Part shown: positions 1 to 7,180 of the stretch, piece after piece
How the letters are laid out: each line of letters opens with the position of its first letter
Position numbering within the stretch: the first letter of the stretch is position 1
Assembly (NCBI RefSeq): GCF_021295095.1
Contig: NZ_JAJLQX010000007.1
Coordinates: forward strand, 54,077 to 118,076
Direction: 5' to 3'
DNA: 64,000 bases
DNA from: Phocaeicola oris
GTDB lineage: Bacteria; Bacteroidota; Bacteroidia; Bacteroidales; Bacteroidaceae
Made by a program: the position numbers and the translations under genes
Notes under the pieces: model-generated
Databases searched by the model: none
Seen by the model: only the letters and a program-made list of their open reading frames with translations
What the model was told of the DNA's origin: nothing

Positions 1-98
1 TGCCTGTAGTAGATTGGTTTAAAATGAAATATGAGCAATGGAAGGAGAATAATGAGCAGAATATTTTTCAAAAAAGACATGGGAGAATTAAAATGTAA
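1..98 (+). CDS. C-terminal end of an unidentified protein (cut by window start)
   Basis: A reading frame is open from base 3 and stops with TAA at 96-98, giving about 31 residues ending in QKRHGRIKM. The tail is rich in Lys, Glu and Asn. Too little is present to name a family. It lies 87 bp before the IetA-like ATPase, has the same orientation, and probably belongs to the same accessory region. A chance open frame is possible in a stretch this short. Confidence 0.4.
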   Translation, partial: PVVDWFKMKYEQWKENNEQNIFQKRHGRIKM

Positions 99-130
99 TG
101 TCCAATGAGAACCATATTTTTCTTATAAAT

Positions 131-162
131 TTTGGTAATTCGACAACAATGAGCTATATTTG
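131..162 (+). promoter_or_regulatory. Bacteroidetes-type promoter of the IetA-like gene
   Basis: TTTG at 131-134 is followed after 20 nt by TATATTTG at 155-162, a full match to the Bacteroides sigma-ABfr consensus. The ATPase ATG follows 23 bp later, so the leader is very short. Confidence 0.75.
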
Positions 163-185
163 CAAATAAAAAAGGAACTCTTTAT

Positions 186-1175
186 ATGAAGCAGGCTGAT
201 TACATCAAACAAATTGCAAGATTTGCTTTAGCAAACGACAATACTCGTTTGCTTGATTTGTTGTATCAGTATGTAGAATACTCGCAGCAGAATAACAGAG
301 GTAAATTTGCTTCAGAGATACTTTCTATCATTAAAGATACTGATAGAGGTAATTCTTTAGGTAAGTTGAGAGAGTTTCGATTAAATAAGGAAATTGAGAG
401 TAGAGCTGAAGAGTTTATCATACAGACAGTAATGTCTTCGTTTACGATGAAGGATTTAGTTTGTACACCCAATATTCAGGAAGAACTTGAGTATTTTATC
501 AAGGAAAGAAAGCAAGCTGATACTCTCGCTAAAATGGATATTCCTGTTTCAAATAAAATATTGCTTCATGGTCCATCCGGATGTGGTAAGACATTAAGTG
601 CCTATGTGTTGGCTGGCGAATTGGATCGTCCTTTGATTATAGTAAATTTGGGTACAGTCGTTTCATCCAAATTAGGAGAAACAAGTAAAAACCTCACTCA
701 AATATTTAAGACTGCAGACAAAGAAAAAGCGATTGTTCTATTGGATGAATTTGATAGCTTGGGTAAGATAAGAGATTATGATCAAGACCATGGTGAAATG
801 AAGAGAGTTGTAAATACAATATTACAGTTGTTTGATTTCATCAGTCAAGACACAATCATTATAGCTGCTACTAATCAATTACAGATGATTGACGAAGCAC
901 TTATTAGGAGATTTGATTTGACAATTAAAATAGATTTGCCAACCCCCATACAGGTACATTCTCTTGTTCAATATACGATTAAAGATCGGTTCAAATTCGA
1001 CAATGAAAAGGCTAAAGAGGAAATTATTAACAAAGAATGCAACAATTTATCCTACTACGTTATTAAACAAGCCTTGCTGAATGCTATTAAGCGGAATGTA
1101 TTAGATGGATATGATAACAATGTTATCCGAACAGATATTTGGAAAAAACTCTTAAACAACAAAAGGATTGGTTAA
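186..1175 (+). CDS. AAA-family ATPase, IetA-like (putative defence ATPase)
   Basis: 329-aa AAA ATPase. Walker A GPSGCGKT is at 129-136, Walker B IVLLDEFD at 183-190, a sensor-1 AATN at 227-230 and a paired arginine RR at 241-242. Residues 1-110 are a helical N-terminal region without a recognised motif. Small AAA proteins of this build next to a subtilisin-like protease form the IetAS pair, reported as an anti-phage system and earlier as a plasmid stability and incompatibility pair. Here the protease gene is convergent and ends 24 bp away, not in one operon. The gene has its own promoter and its stop codon lies in the loop of the shared terminator. The family call rests on the neighbour as much as on the sequence; a generic AAA chaperone-like ATPase is the alternative. 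Confidence 0.75.
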   Translation: MKQADYIKQIARFALANDNTRLLDLLYQYVEYSQQNNRGKFASEILSIIKDTDRGNSLGKLREFRLNKEIESRAEEFIIQTVMSSFTMKDLVCTPNIQEELEYFIKERKQADTLAKMDIPVSNKILLHGPSGCGKTLSAYVLAGELDRPLIIVNLGTVVSSKLGETSKNLTQIFKTADKEKAIVLLDEFDSLGKIRDYDQDHGEMKRVVNTILQLFDFISQDTIIIAATNQLQMIDEALIRRFDLTIKIDLPTPIQVHSLVQYTIKDRFKFDNEKAKEEIINKECNNLSYYVIKQALLNAIKRNVLDGYDNNVIRTDIWKKLLNNKRIG

Positions 1176-1192
1176 TACCAATCCTTTTGTTG
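1157..1192. terminator. Bidirectional terminator between the ATPase and protease genes
   Basis: A perfect 16-bp inverted repeat (1157-1172 and 1177-1192, core AAAAGGATTGGT) closes on a TAAT loop that contains the ATPase stop codon. Runs of A on one side and T on the other suit termination from both directions. Confidence 0.85.
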
Positions 1193-1198
1193 TGTAGA

Positions 1199-3778
1199 CT
1201 ACACTTCAGCTTGAAGAGTAGCCTGAGCAATAGCTTCTACAGTATTCTCCTGTTCTAGGTTGTCGTATAGACTATTGCCATCTATTTCAACAGAATGATT
1301 CTGTTCAATTGTCAAAACGAATGAGAAAGGGTGGTCTGTTCCCTCTAAAAAATCACGTCCTGTACAACGAAAAATAATTGATATCTGGTTGCGAACCTTT
1401 TCAATTTCGTCACGACTTACATTTAAAATCTTTTTCTGTACATTTGAAAATATTTTGCTAGACGCTGGGTAAAAATCATCAGACCATGCTCCAACACTAG
1501 ACTTAATGGCCATTCTATCATTATCGTCAGATGCTCTTTGTCTTGCATACTCTTCTGCATTCTTTCTTGGATCATCATGGTTCATGCTGTTTCCCAAATT
1601 GAAGGCAATATGAAATGGGCAATAAGATAAAGCATCGCCCCGTTTTGGATTGAACTTATAGCAGAGAGTAGCAGTTAAAGTTAGCAATGTACCTTTCTTT
1701 GAGTATTGGAGTAAATAACTTGGGATATTCAGATTTATGACCTTATGACTATCGAAGTCTATTCTATCTTCAATAACAAATGTACAACGATTATCAGTAG
1801 AATCTAAACATTTGGAAATATTGGGGACACCATGACCTGAAATATACTTTGATAATCGCTCTGAACTGTATTTCTTGGACAAACGAGACTTCTCGTTGCG
1901 ATCTACATTTGGGTAAGAATTATTATCTAAAGCTTTTAAATTATCAATTGTTTTATCAAGATAATACGTTTTTATCGGGTCGGCACTATTAATCATCAGA
2001 GCCTTTACAGATTGCATGCTTAGGTTAGGATACTTACGAACAATTTTAGCTGCAATATTAGCTGCTAATGGGGCTGCGTAGCTTGTTCCTGAGTTCTGTT
2101 CCATTTTCAATCCTGCTCCATCCAATCTCGGCGATAAGACCAGCATTCTTGATGCAACATCCAGTTGGTCACCACCAGGCATAACTATATCAGGCTTAAA
2201 GAGATTCTTATTTCTTTGGTTGTTCTTGAAGCGAGTTCCATTAATTAAAGAATTGTAATCCATGTAATATTTACGAGAATAAAATGCAGGGAGTTCTTTG
2301 TTCCAACTCAATCCATGACTATTCCGACTTGGATTATAGTTTTCAGCGATAGCACCAACTGCCATATTGTTCATACTCTCACTAGGTTCACAGAGATTCA
2401 TGCATTCACCATCATGGCATTCGGTTTCCTCCAATGTAATAAATGGGTTATAATAATGATTAGGATACTGCAAAAATTGCTTTACTTTTTTACTTGTTTC
2501 AGGTTTTGCAGCAACAATTTGCATTTCTTCGATATCTTCCGTACTTAGATTGCCCACAGAAATGAAAATTAACAAGTCATATAAGAAAGCTAATTGGTCA
2601 AGAATGTATGCGTAAGTAGAAATATCCTGGTTGTATGACTTTCCACGAACCGACATTGAGAGATTAAAGATGCGAATGCCATAATCATGATGAGCGTTAA
2701 TGATAGCATCTTTTATTTCTGCAATATTCAATGGTCCACTTTCACCTCTTTGTACCTTTATAGAAAATATTTTAGCATCAGCATCAATGTTTTTTGCATT
2801 AATATCCTGGTAGAAATTATTCCCGAAGGCAGCCAATGTGGCAACAGTAGTTCCATGACTAGAATCGGACATTAAATTAATTTCATAAGGTTGCTGTTCT
2901 TCCTTATTGGTCAAATCAAAGCCATCTTGCTCCAATATTGGACCTAGTACGGCTAATCTCTGAACACCCGTATCAATAACACCAATCGTTGGTGCCCCCT
3001 CAAGCAAATTCAAAGTTGCATCCGATTCTATCTCTGGATTTCCAAATGTGTTAGGACGAACACGAATGTTATACAACGATTGAACAGTTTGTATAACATC
3101 AAAATTATCCAAGAGCGAAGCCAAGTCATCCTTTTTAATAAAATCTATCTGATATATATCTTGCTCTATCTCTTTATATACAATTTTCTGACTGTCTAGA
3201 TACCCTTTCATAGTTTCCACTATGGCCAGTTGTTTATTTGCCATTCTTGGTGTAGTTTCTACCAATTCTAGGAGCACATCATGTGCATTACCATCCGTAA
3301 TATCAAAAGACTTCATTGAATTACTGCTCCAATAGCTAAAACTATCCATTACAGTCAATAGCTTATACTCTGTACTTTCGTTAGCTTCTTCTGTAGAAAA
3401 TGAATCAACCTGAGACATAAAAACATCATTAAATCGCCCTTCGTCAGCTATAGCAAACAGAACAGTCTGATTCATATTGGAGTAACTGAGTTCTGATAAG
3501 CCATAAGTAGCACAATATCTTTTTATCAATGTGCGATCAGCAATTTTAAAAAAATTAATTGATAGCATATCAAAATGCTCAACTACTATTTCTTGTGACC
3601 TTAAATTATGACGATTATCCAAAGCCTCTTCAAAATCTATACGGCAACGATGAAGTTTTGCTCTCTGCTGTCGATAGTTCTTAACTTCTTCTGATGCTTC
3701 TTCATCTCTACCTCGTGTTTGATTGAACACGAGGCAAATACCAAACTCATTCTTTAAAAATAGATGACTTTTATTCAT
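1199..3778 (-). CDS. Subtilisin-like (S8) serine protease, IetS-like
   Basis: 859-aa protein with a complete S8 triad: Asp269 in GVIDTG, His308 in SSHGTTVA and Ser566 in SGTSYAAPLAA, plus the oxyanion Asn410 in SVGN. No signal peptide is seen, so it should act in the cytoplasm, unlike secreted subtilisins. About 250 residues precede the protease domain and about 230 follow it, where they may carry regulatory or target-binding parts. The convergent AAA ATPase makes IetAS the best match; in that system both proteins are needed for protection and the substrate is unknown. The protease family is certain; the defence role is inferred from gene pairing. The start is the ATG giving MNKSHLFLK; no clear consensus promoter was found in front of it. 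Confidence 0.8.
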   Translation of the reverse strand: MNKSHLFLKNEFGICLVFNQTRGRDEEASEEVKNYRQQRAKLHRCRIDFEEALDNRHNLRSQEIVVEHFDMLSINFFKIADRTLIKRYCATYGLSELSYSNMNQTVLFAIADEGRFNDVFMSQVDSFSTEEANESTEYKLLTVMDSFSYWSSNSMKSFDITDGNAHDVLLELVETTPRMANKQLAIVETMKGYLDSQKIVYKEIEQDIYQIDFIKKDDLASLLDNFDVIQTVQSLYNIRVRPNTFGNPEIESDATLNLLEGAPTIGVIDTGVQRLAVLGPILEQDGFDLTNKEEQQPYEINLMSDSSHGTTVATLAAFGNNFYQDINAKNIDADAKIFSIKVQRGESGPLNIAEIKDAIINAHHDYGIRIFNLSMSVRGKSYNQDISTYAYILDQLAFLYDLLIFISVGNLSTEDIEEMQIVAAKPETSKKVKQFLQYPNHYYNPFITLEETECHDGECMNLCEPSESMNNMAVGAIAENYNPSRNSHGLSWNKELPAFYSRKYYMDYNSLINGTRFKNNQRNKNLFKPDIVMPGGDQLDVASRMLVLSPRLDGAGLKMEQNSGTSYAAPLAANIAAKIVRKYPNLSMQSVKALMINSADPIKTYYLDKTIDNLKALDNNSYPNVDRNEKSRLSKKYSSERLSKYISGHGVPNISKCLDSTDNRCTFVIEDRIDFDSHKVINLNIPSYLLQYSKKGTLLTLTATLCYKFNPKRGDALSYCPFHIAFNLGNSMNHDDPRKNAEEYARQRASDDNDRMAIKSSVGAWSDDFYPASSKIFSNVQKKILNVSRDEIEKVRNQISIIFRCTGRDFLEGTDHPFSFVLTIEQNHSVEIDGNSLYDNLEQENTVEAIAQATLQAEV

Positions 3779-3955
3779 TGTGTAGAGGTTTTTAATCTTT
3801 ACAAAATATTCATAATCACAAAATTAATAATAAGTATTGAGAATACCATATAATACGTAACTAATTTAACGTGAACTCGATGTAATTTTAGTATTTGATA
3901 TTAGAAATAATTGACCATGAATGGAGATTTTGAATAGCATGATTCTTTGCATTAA

Positions 3956-4159
3956 GTACTTTCCAATGGAGACATAGACTTCATTGACGAAGTTCTTTTG
4001 TTCCTAATTGTTACATATAGAAGTGGATATTTAAGAGATAGCTTGAAAAATCTTTGATTTAGAATTTCTAGAAGGAAGAATAAAGAAATGATGCCTTTAG
4101 AAGCCGTAGCGAGCATTCTTATATTGAATAACAAGGATGAGAAATCATTCAAGGATTAA
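3956..4159 (+). pseudogene. Possible gene remnant with an in-frame TGA
   Basis: One frame stays open from 3956 to TAA at 4157 except for a TGA at 4055-4057, and lacks a start codon. Both halves have a protein-like composition (for example DFIDEVLLFLIVTYRSGYLR, then MPLEAVASILILNNKDEKS). It may be the decayed 3' end of a gene. No family is recognised and a chance open frame in AT-rich DNA is quite possible. The rest of 3779-4231 shows no gene. Confidence 0.25.
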
Positions 4160-4198
4160 CTATGTTGAACATATAAAATGTGAATTTCATGTAGCTGA

Positions 4199-4220
4199 CC
4201 GGGAACAATTTGGGAACATT
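4199..4220 (+). repeat. Short direct repeat GGGAACA beside tRNA-Leu
   Basis: GGGAACAATTT is followed directly by GGGAACATTTA, an 11-bp-period direct repeat 57 bp from the 3' end of the tRNA gene. The spacing resembles arm-type integrase binding sites at the end of a tRNA-targeted element. No integrase gene or second att copy lies in the window, so this is a weak call. Confidence 0.3.
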
Positions 4221-4231
4221 TATAAAATAAG

Positions 4232-4270
4232 AAAAAGCTAAGTGTTTGAAAACAAACTACTTAGCTTTTT
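4232..4270 (-). terminator. Terminator of tRNA-Leu
   Basis: A long hairpin with arms AAAAAGCTAAGT and ACTTAGCTTTTT, extended by GTTTG/CAAAC around an AAAA loop, lies 7 bp beyond the tRNA 3' end. T runs occur on both strands. Confidence 0.8.
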
Positions 4271-4276
4271 ACTTTG

Positions 4277-4358
4277 TACCCAGACCCGGGGTCGAACCGG
4301 GATGGATTGCTCCACTGGTGTTTGAGACCAGCGCGTCTACCGATTCCGCCATCTGGGC
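4277..4358 (-). tRNA. tRNA-Leu (anticodon CAA)
   Basis: 82-nt tRNA with a full cloverleaf. The acceptor arms are GCCCAGA and TCTGGGT with discriminator A. The anticodon stem CTGGT/ACCAG encloses the loop CTCAAAC, so the anticodon is CAA and reads UUG. The variable arm is long, as in class II tRNAs, and the T arm reads GGTTCGACCCC. CCA is not encoded. Its 3' end points to the IetAS-like region, the side where tRNA-targeted elements insert. Confidence 0.95.
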
Positions 4359-4379
4359 ATCTTTATCAAAGTGCGGATG

Positions 4380-4410
4380 CAAAGGTACTCTATTTTTCTT
4401 TATCTACAAA
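4380..4410 (-). promoter_or_regulatory. Promoter of tRNA-Leu
   Basis: On the minus strand TTTG (4410-4407), 19 nt, then TACCTTTG (4387-4380). This is an ideal Bacteroides promoter 21 bp before the tRNA 5' end. Confidence 0.8.
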
Positions 4411-4523
4411 CTTTCTGATATTTTTTTTCAAAAAAGATGGTTTTGCATATCTTTTTAGAGAAATAAGGGTATTACATTTAAAAATAAAAACTATATTTAC
4501 ACAGATTATAACCCAGCATATAT

Positions 4524-5567
4524 ATGGCCTACAATAACAATTACTGTATTATATTAGCAGGCGGGGTAGGAAGAAGACTCTGGCCTGTCAGCAGAGAAAA
4601 ACTTCCCAAACAATTTGTTGATTTTTTAGGAACAAACCGAACCCTTCTACAACAGACATTCGACCGCTATCGCAAAATTGTCCCTACTGATCATATCATT
4701 ATTTCAACTCATGTGACATATAAGGATATTGTCCTTGAACAACTGCCCGAACTTAATGAAAATCAGCTTATATTAGAGCCAATGCGTAGAAATACAGCTC
4801 CAAGCATCTACTGGGCTTGTTCACTTATTCAACAGAAAAACGCCAATGCCAATATCATTGTAGCTCCTACAGACCATGTCATCCTAAAGGAAGACGAGTT
4901 TTGTAAGGCAATTAACAATGGACTTGAGTTTATTGATCGTCATCCATATCTCCTCACTTTAGGAATCAAACCAAACAGTCCCGTCACCGAATATGGGTAT
5001 ATTCAACTGACAGACGAAAAAGAAGACAGATTTATCAAAGTAAAGACTTTTGTGGAAAAACCACAATTGGAATTCGCGAAAATATTTGTCGATAGCGGAG
5101 AATTTTACTGGAATTCAGGCATATTCCTTTGGAATGTAGATACGGCTATGCGAGCTTTTGCGAAATATATGCCGGAAATTTGTACAAAGTTGTCCAACGG
5201 AATTGAAGAATTCTCTACTTGCCCGAACATCTCTATTGACTATGCTGTGATGGAAAAAGCCGACAACGTATATGTACAATTGTGCGATTTCGGCTGGGCT
5301 GACCTTGGTACTTGGGAACTGATGTATCAACACCACGACAAAGACAAGCATCAGAATGTTACGCTCAGTGGAGAAACTATGCTTTATGATTGCGAAAATA
5401 ATATTATTACCGCTCCAAAAGACAATATCATCATTGCCCAAGGACTGAAAGATTATCTGATTGCAGTAAAAGATAAGGTAATACTGATATGTAAAAAAGA
5501 TGATAATGCCGCTATCCGTAAGTTCTATAATAAATTGCAAATGAAGTCAGGTGAAAAATATATTTAA
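4524..5567 (+). CDS. manC: Mannose-1-phosphate guanylyltransferase
   Basis: 347-aa nucleotidyltransferase that makes GDP-mannose from mannose-1-phosphate and GTP, the donor for cell-surface glycans and the precursor of GDP-fucose. The signature GGVGRRLWPVSREKLPKQF is at residues 13-31, APTDHVI at 114-120 and the sugar-binding FVEKP at 176-180. It is shorter than two-domain ManC proteins of about 470 aa because it lacks the phosphomannose isomerase domain; that activity is encoded separately at 59768-60739. It stands alone, with its own terminator. The start ATG gives MAYNNNYCIILAGG, which puts the nucleotide-binding strand at the expected place. Confidence 0.93.
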   Translation: MAYNNNYCIILAGGVGRRLWPVSREKLPKQFVDFLGTNRTLLQQTFDRYRKIVPTDHIIISTHVTYKDIVLEQLPELNENQLILEPMRRNTAPSIYWACSLIQQKNANANIIVAPTDHVILKEDEFCKAINNGLEFIDRHPYLLTLGIKPNSPVTEYGYIQLTDEKEDRFIKVKTFVEKPQLEFAKIFVDSGEFYWNSGIFLWNVDTAMRAFAKYMPEICTKLSNGIEEFSTCPNISIDYAVMEKADNVYVQLCDFGWADLGTWELMYQHHDKDKHQNVTLSGETMLYDCENNIITAPKDNIIIAQGLKDYLIAVKDKVILICKKDDNAAIRKFYNKLQMKSGEKYI

Positions 5568-5581
5568 AAATATAATAGAAA

Positions 5582-5616
5582 GGGATGCATCGAGATGATG
5601 CATCCCCTAATTTTTA
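5582..5616 (+). terminator. Terminator of manC
   Basis: Arms GGGATGCATC and GATGCATCCC around a short loop, followed by CTAATTTTT, 15 bp after the manC stop. Confidence 0.85.
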
Positions 5617-5632
5617 AATAAGAAGAAGAATG

Positions 5633-6040
5633 CTACTTTTTATTGCTTCTCCAAGCTTCATTGATCATGCCGGCAATCTGTTTAAACTCTTCATCACTGA
5701 GTTTTAGTTTTGGATTAGAAAAAATCATATCTGATTCCTTATTAATAGGAATCAGATGAATATGAGCATAAGGTACTTCCAAACCAAGCACAGCCTCACC
5801 CACTTTCTTACATGGGAAAACTTCCTTAATAGCCGCAGCTACATTTTTGGCAAAAACCTGCATAGTTCCCAATTCCTCATCGCTCAAATCGAAAATATAA
5901 TCAACTTCATGTTTCGGAACAACGAGTGTATGACCTTTAACCAACGGGTTGATATCAAGGAACGCATAAAACCGGTCATCCTCAGCTACCTTGTAACTGG
6001 GAATTTCACCTGAAATGATTTTACTAAATATTGTTGCCAT
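5633..6040 (-). CDS. HIT-family nucleotide-binding hydrolase
   Basis: 135-aa histidine-triad protein. These enzymes hydrolyse adenosine phosphoramidates or dinucleoside polyphosphates through a covalent nucleotidyl-histidine. The C-terminal motif reads VPYAHIHLIPIN with His93 and His95. The first histidine of the usual HxHxHxx triad is replaced by Tyr91. The two remaining histidines include the nucleophile position, so activity is still likely. The N-terminal part (IFSKIISGEIPSYKV) is typical of the family. It lies downstream of greA in the same direction with a 55-bp gap, and probably shares its transcript. Confidence 0.9.
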   Translation of the reverse strand: MATIFSKIISGEIPSYKVAEDDRFYAFLDINPLVKGHTLVVPKHEVDYIFDLSDEELGTMQVFAKNVAAAIKEVFPCKKVGEAVLGLEVPYAHIHLIPINKESDMIFSNPKLKLSDEEFKQIAGMINEAWRSNKK

Positions 6041-6095
6041 AGTCTTCTGTATGATTTATTTGAAAAAGACAAAACTACATCATGCGGTATCGTTA

Positions 6096-6566
6096 TCACT
6101 CTAAAACCGAGATATTCATAATTTCCAGTCTGATAGACCCTTTAGGCACCTTTACGTCAACAATGTCACCAACTTTATTTCCTAAGATGCCTTGAGCAAT
6201 TGGAGTATTAACAGAAATCTTACCCAACTTCAAATTCGCTTCTTTTTCCGGAACGATAGAATAACTCATCTTCATACCGGTCTTCACATTCTTCAATTCA
6301 ACTTTACTTAAAATCTGAACAGTATCGGTCTTGAGCTTTGACGGATCAATAATTTTAGCATCACTGATATCACTCTTTAGCTGATTAATTTTTGTTTCAA
6401 GCATCATCTGAGCTTCTTTCGCTGCATCATACTCGGCATTTTCCGACAAGTCTCCTTTATCACGAGCCTCTGAGATAGCAGCAATCACCTTTGGACGCTC
6501 AACAGACTCTAATTTTCTGAGCTCCTCTACCATTTTACGGTAACCATCTTCTGAGATATAACCCAT
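6096..6566 (-). CDS. greA: Transcription elongation factor GreA
   Basis: 156-aa protein, the normal length for GreA/GreB. It has the N-terminal antiparallel coiled coil (residues about 1-75, with the conserved GDLSENAEYDAAKE segment at the acidic tip) and a C-terminal FKBP-like domain. It enters the RNA polymerase secondary channel and stimulates cleavage of backtracked RNA. The start has a strong AGGAGG about 8 nt upstream, which is unusual for this phylum, where Shine-Dalgarno sequences are weak. The leader carries a terminator-like hairpin (6611-6646), so the gene may be controlled by attenuation. Confidence 0.95.
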   Translation of the reverse strand: MGYISEDGYRKMVEELRKLESVERPKVIAAISEARDKGDLSENAEYDAAKEAQMMLETKINQLKSDISDAKIIDPSKLKTDTVQILSKVELKNVKTGMKMSYSIVPEKEANLKLGKISVNTPIAQGILGNKVGDIVDVKVPKGSIRLEIMNISVLE

Positions 6567-6610
6567 AATATTTTCCTCCTATTTATTATAATTATTGTTC
6601 ATTTTAATAT

Positions 6611-6646
6611 AAAAATAAAAAGAATTCCGGCATATACATGTCGGAA
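6611..6646 (-). terminator. Terminator-like hairpin in the greA leader
   Basis: On the minus strand TTCCG-A-CAT/ATG-C-CGGAA forms a hairpin followed by TTCTTTTTATTTTT. It sits between the greA promoter (6671-6701) and the greA start, so it may stop part of the transcripts. Confidence 0.5.
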
Positions 6647-6670
6647 CCCCCTTCACCTTTTAAGTATTTG

Positions 6671-6701
6671 CAAAGATACGATTTAAAAGTGATAAAACAA
6701 A
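6671..6701 (-). promoter_or_regulatory. Promoter of greA-HIT
   Basis: Minus strand TTTG (6701-6698), 19 nt, TATCTTTG (6678-6671): full consensus. The leader to the greA ATG is about 100 nt. Confidence 0.8.
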
Positions 6702-6861
6702 ATTAATTCGATGCTTTACAACATATATATAAAAAAATAAACAAATGCATTTCTTAATACAGATAACAGAAAGGCTAAATCAAACCTAATCATTATATTA
6801 AAAAGACGTTATAGCAAGTCCAAAAAGGCATTTTCATTTTGTCGTTAGGCTAATTATATCA

Positions 6862-7125
6862 GTCATCAAGAAACTTTGAAAAGTGAACCATTTAAATTAT
6901 CTAACTCATACGGATGAATTACTCAACTTATACGGATAAGTCATTTGTTTCACAGATGTGAGACACTTGTTTCACTCCTGTGAGACACTTGTTTCACTTA
7001 TGTGAAACGAAAAACTCTCCTGATAAACATGGCAACTTATATGGTTCACTTTCATACTCATACGCATCGAAGCAATAACTGCTGTATATACGAACGATTC
7101 CTCCAAACCGTTTATCCATCTAAAA
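6862..7125 (-). repeat. Palindromic intergenic repeat, copy 1 (3 units, reverse)
   Basis: The core 6947-7008 holds three 18-bp units starting at 6947, 6969 and 6991, exactly 22 bp apart. The form is GTTTCAC-N4-GTGARAC; the third is a perfect palindrome around TTAT. The right flank (reverse complement GTGAACCATATAAGTTGCC) matches copy 2 at 24689-24704, and AGATGGATAAACGGTTT at the far right matches copy 3. The left flank GAAACTTTGAAAAGTGAACC matches the far side of copy 2. Nothing else is seen in 6702-6861 or 7126-7180. Confidence 0.85.
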
Positions 7126-7180
7126 AAGAGCAATGATACACAATGCGTATATGGTAATTCCCCGAACTTACGTTAACAGT

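Noticed and set aside
3952-4152. Minus-strand frame of 66 codons next to the protease gene
   Set aside because: No family features or promoter. The opposite strand looks more protein-like, and neither is convincing.
4246-4537. Two plus-strand frames over the tRNA
   Set aside because: They cross the tRNA-Leu gene antisense and its promoter; no protein features.
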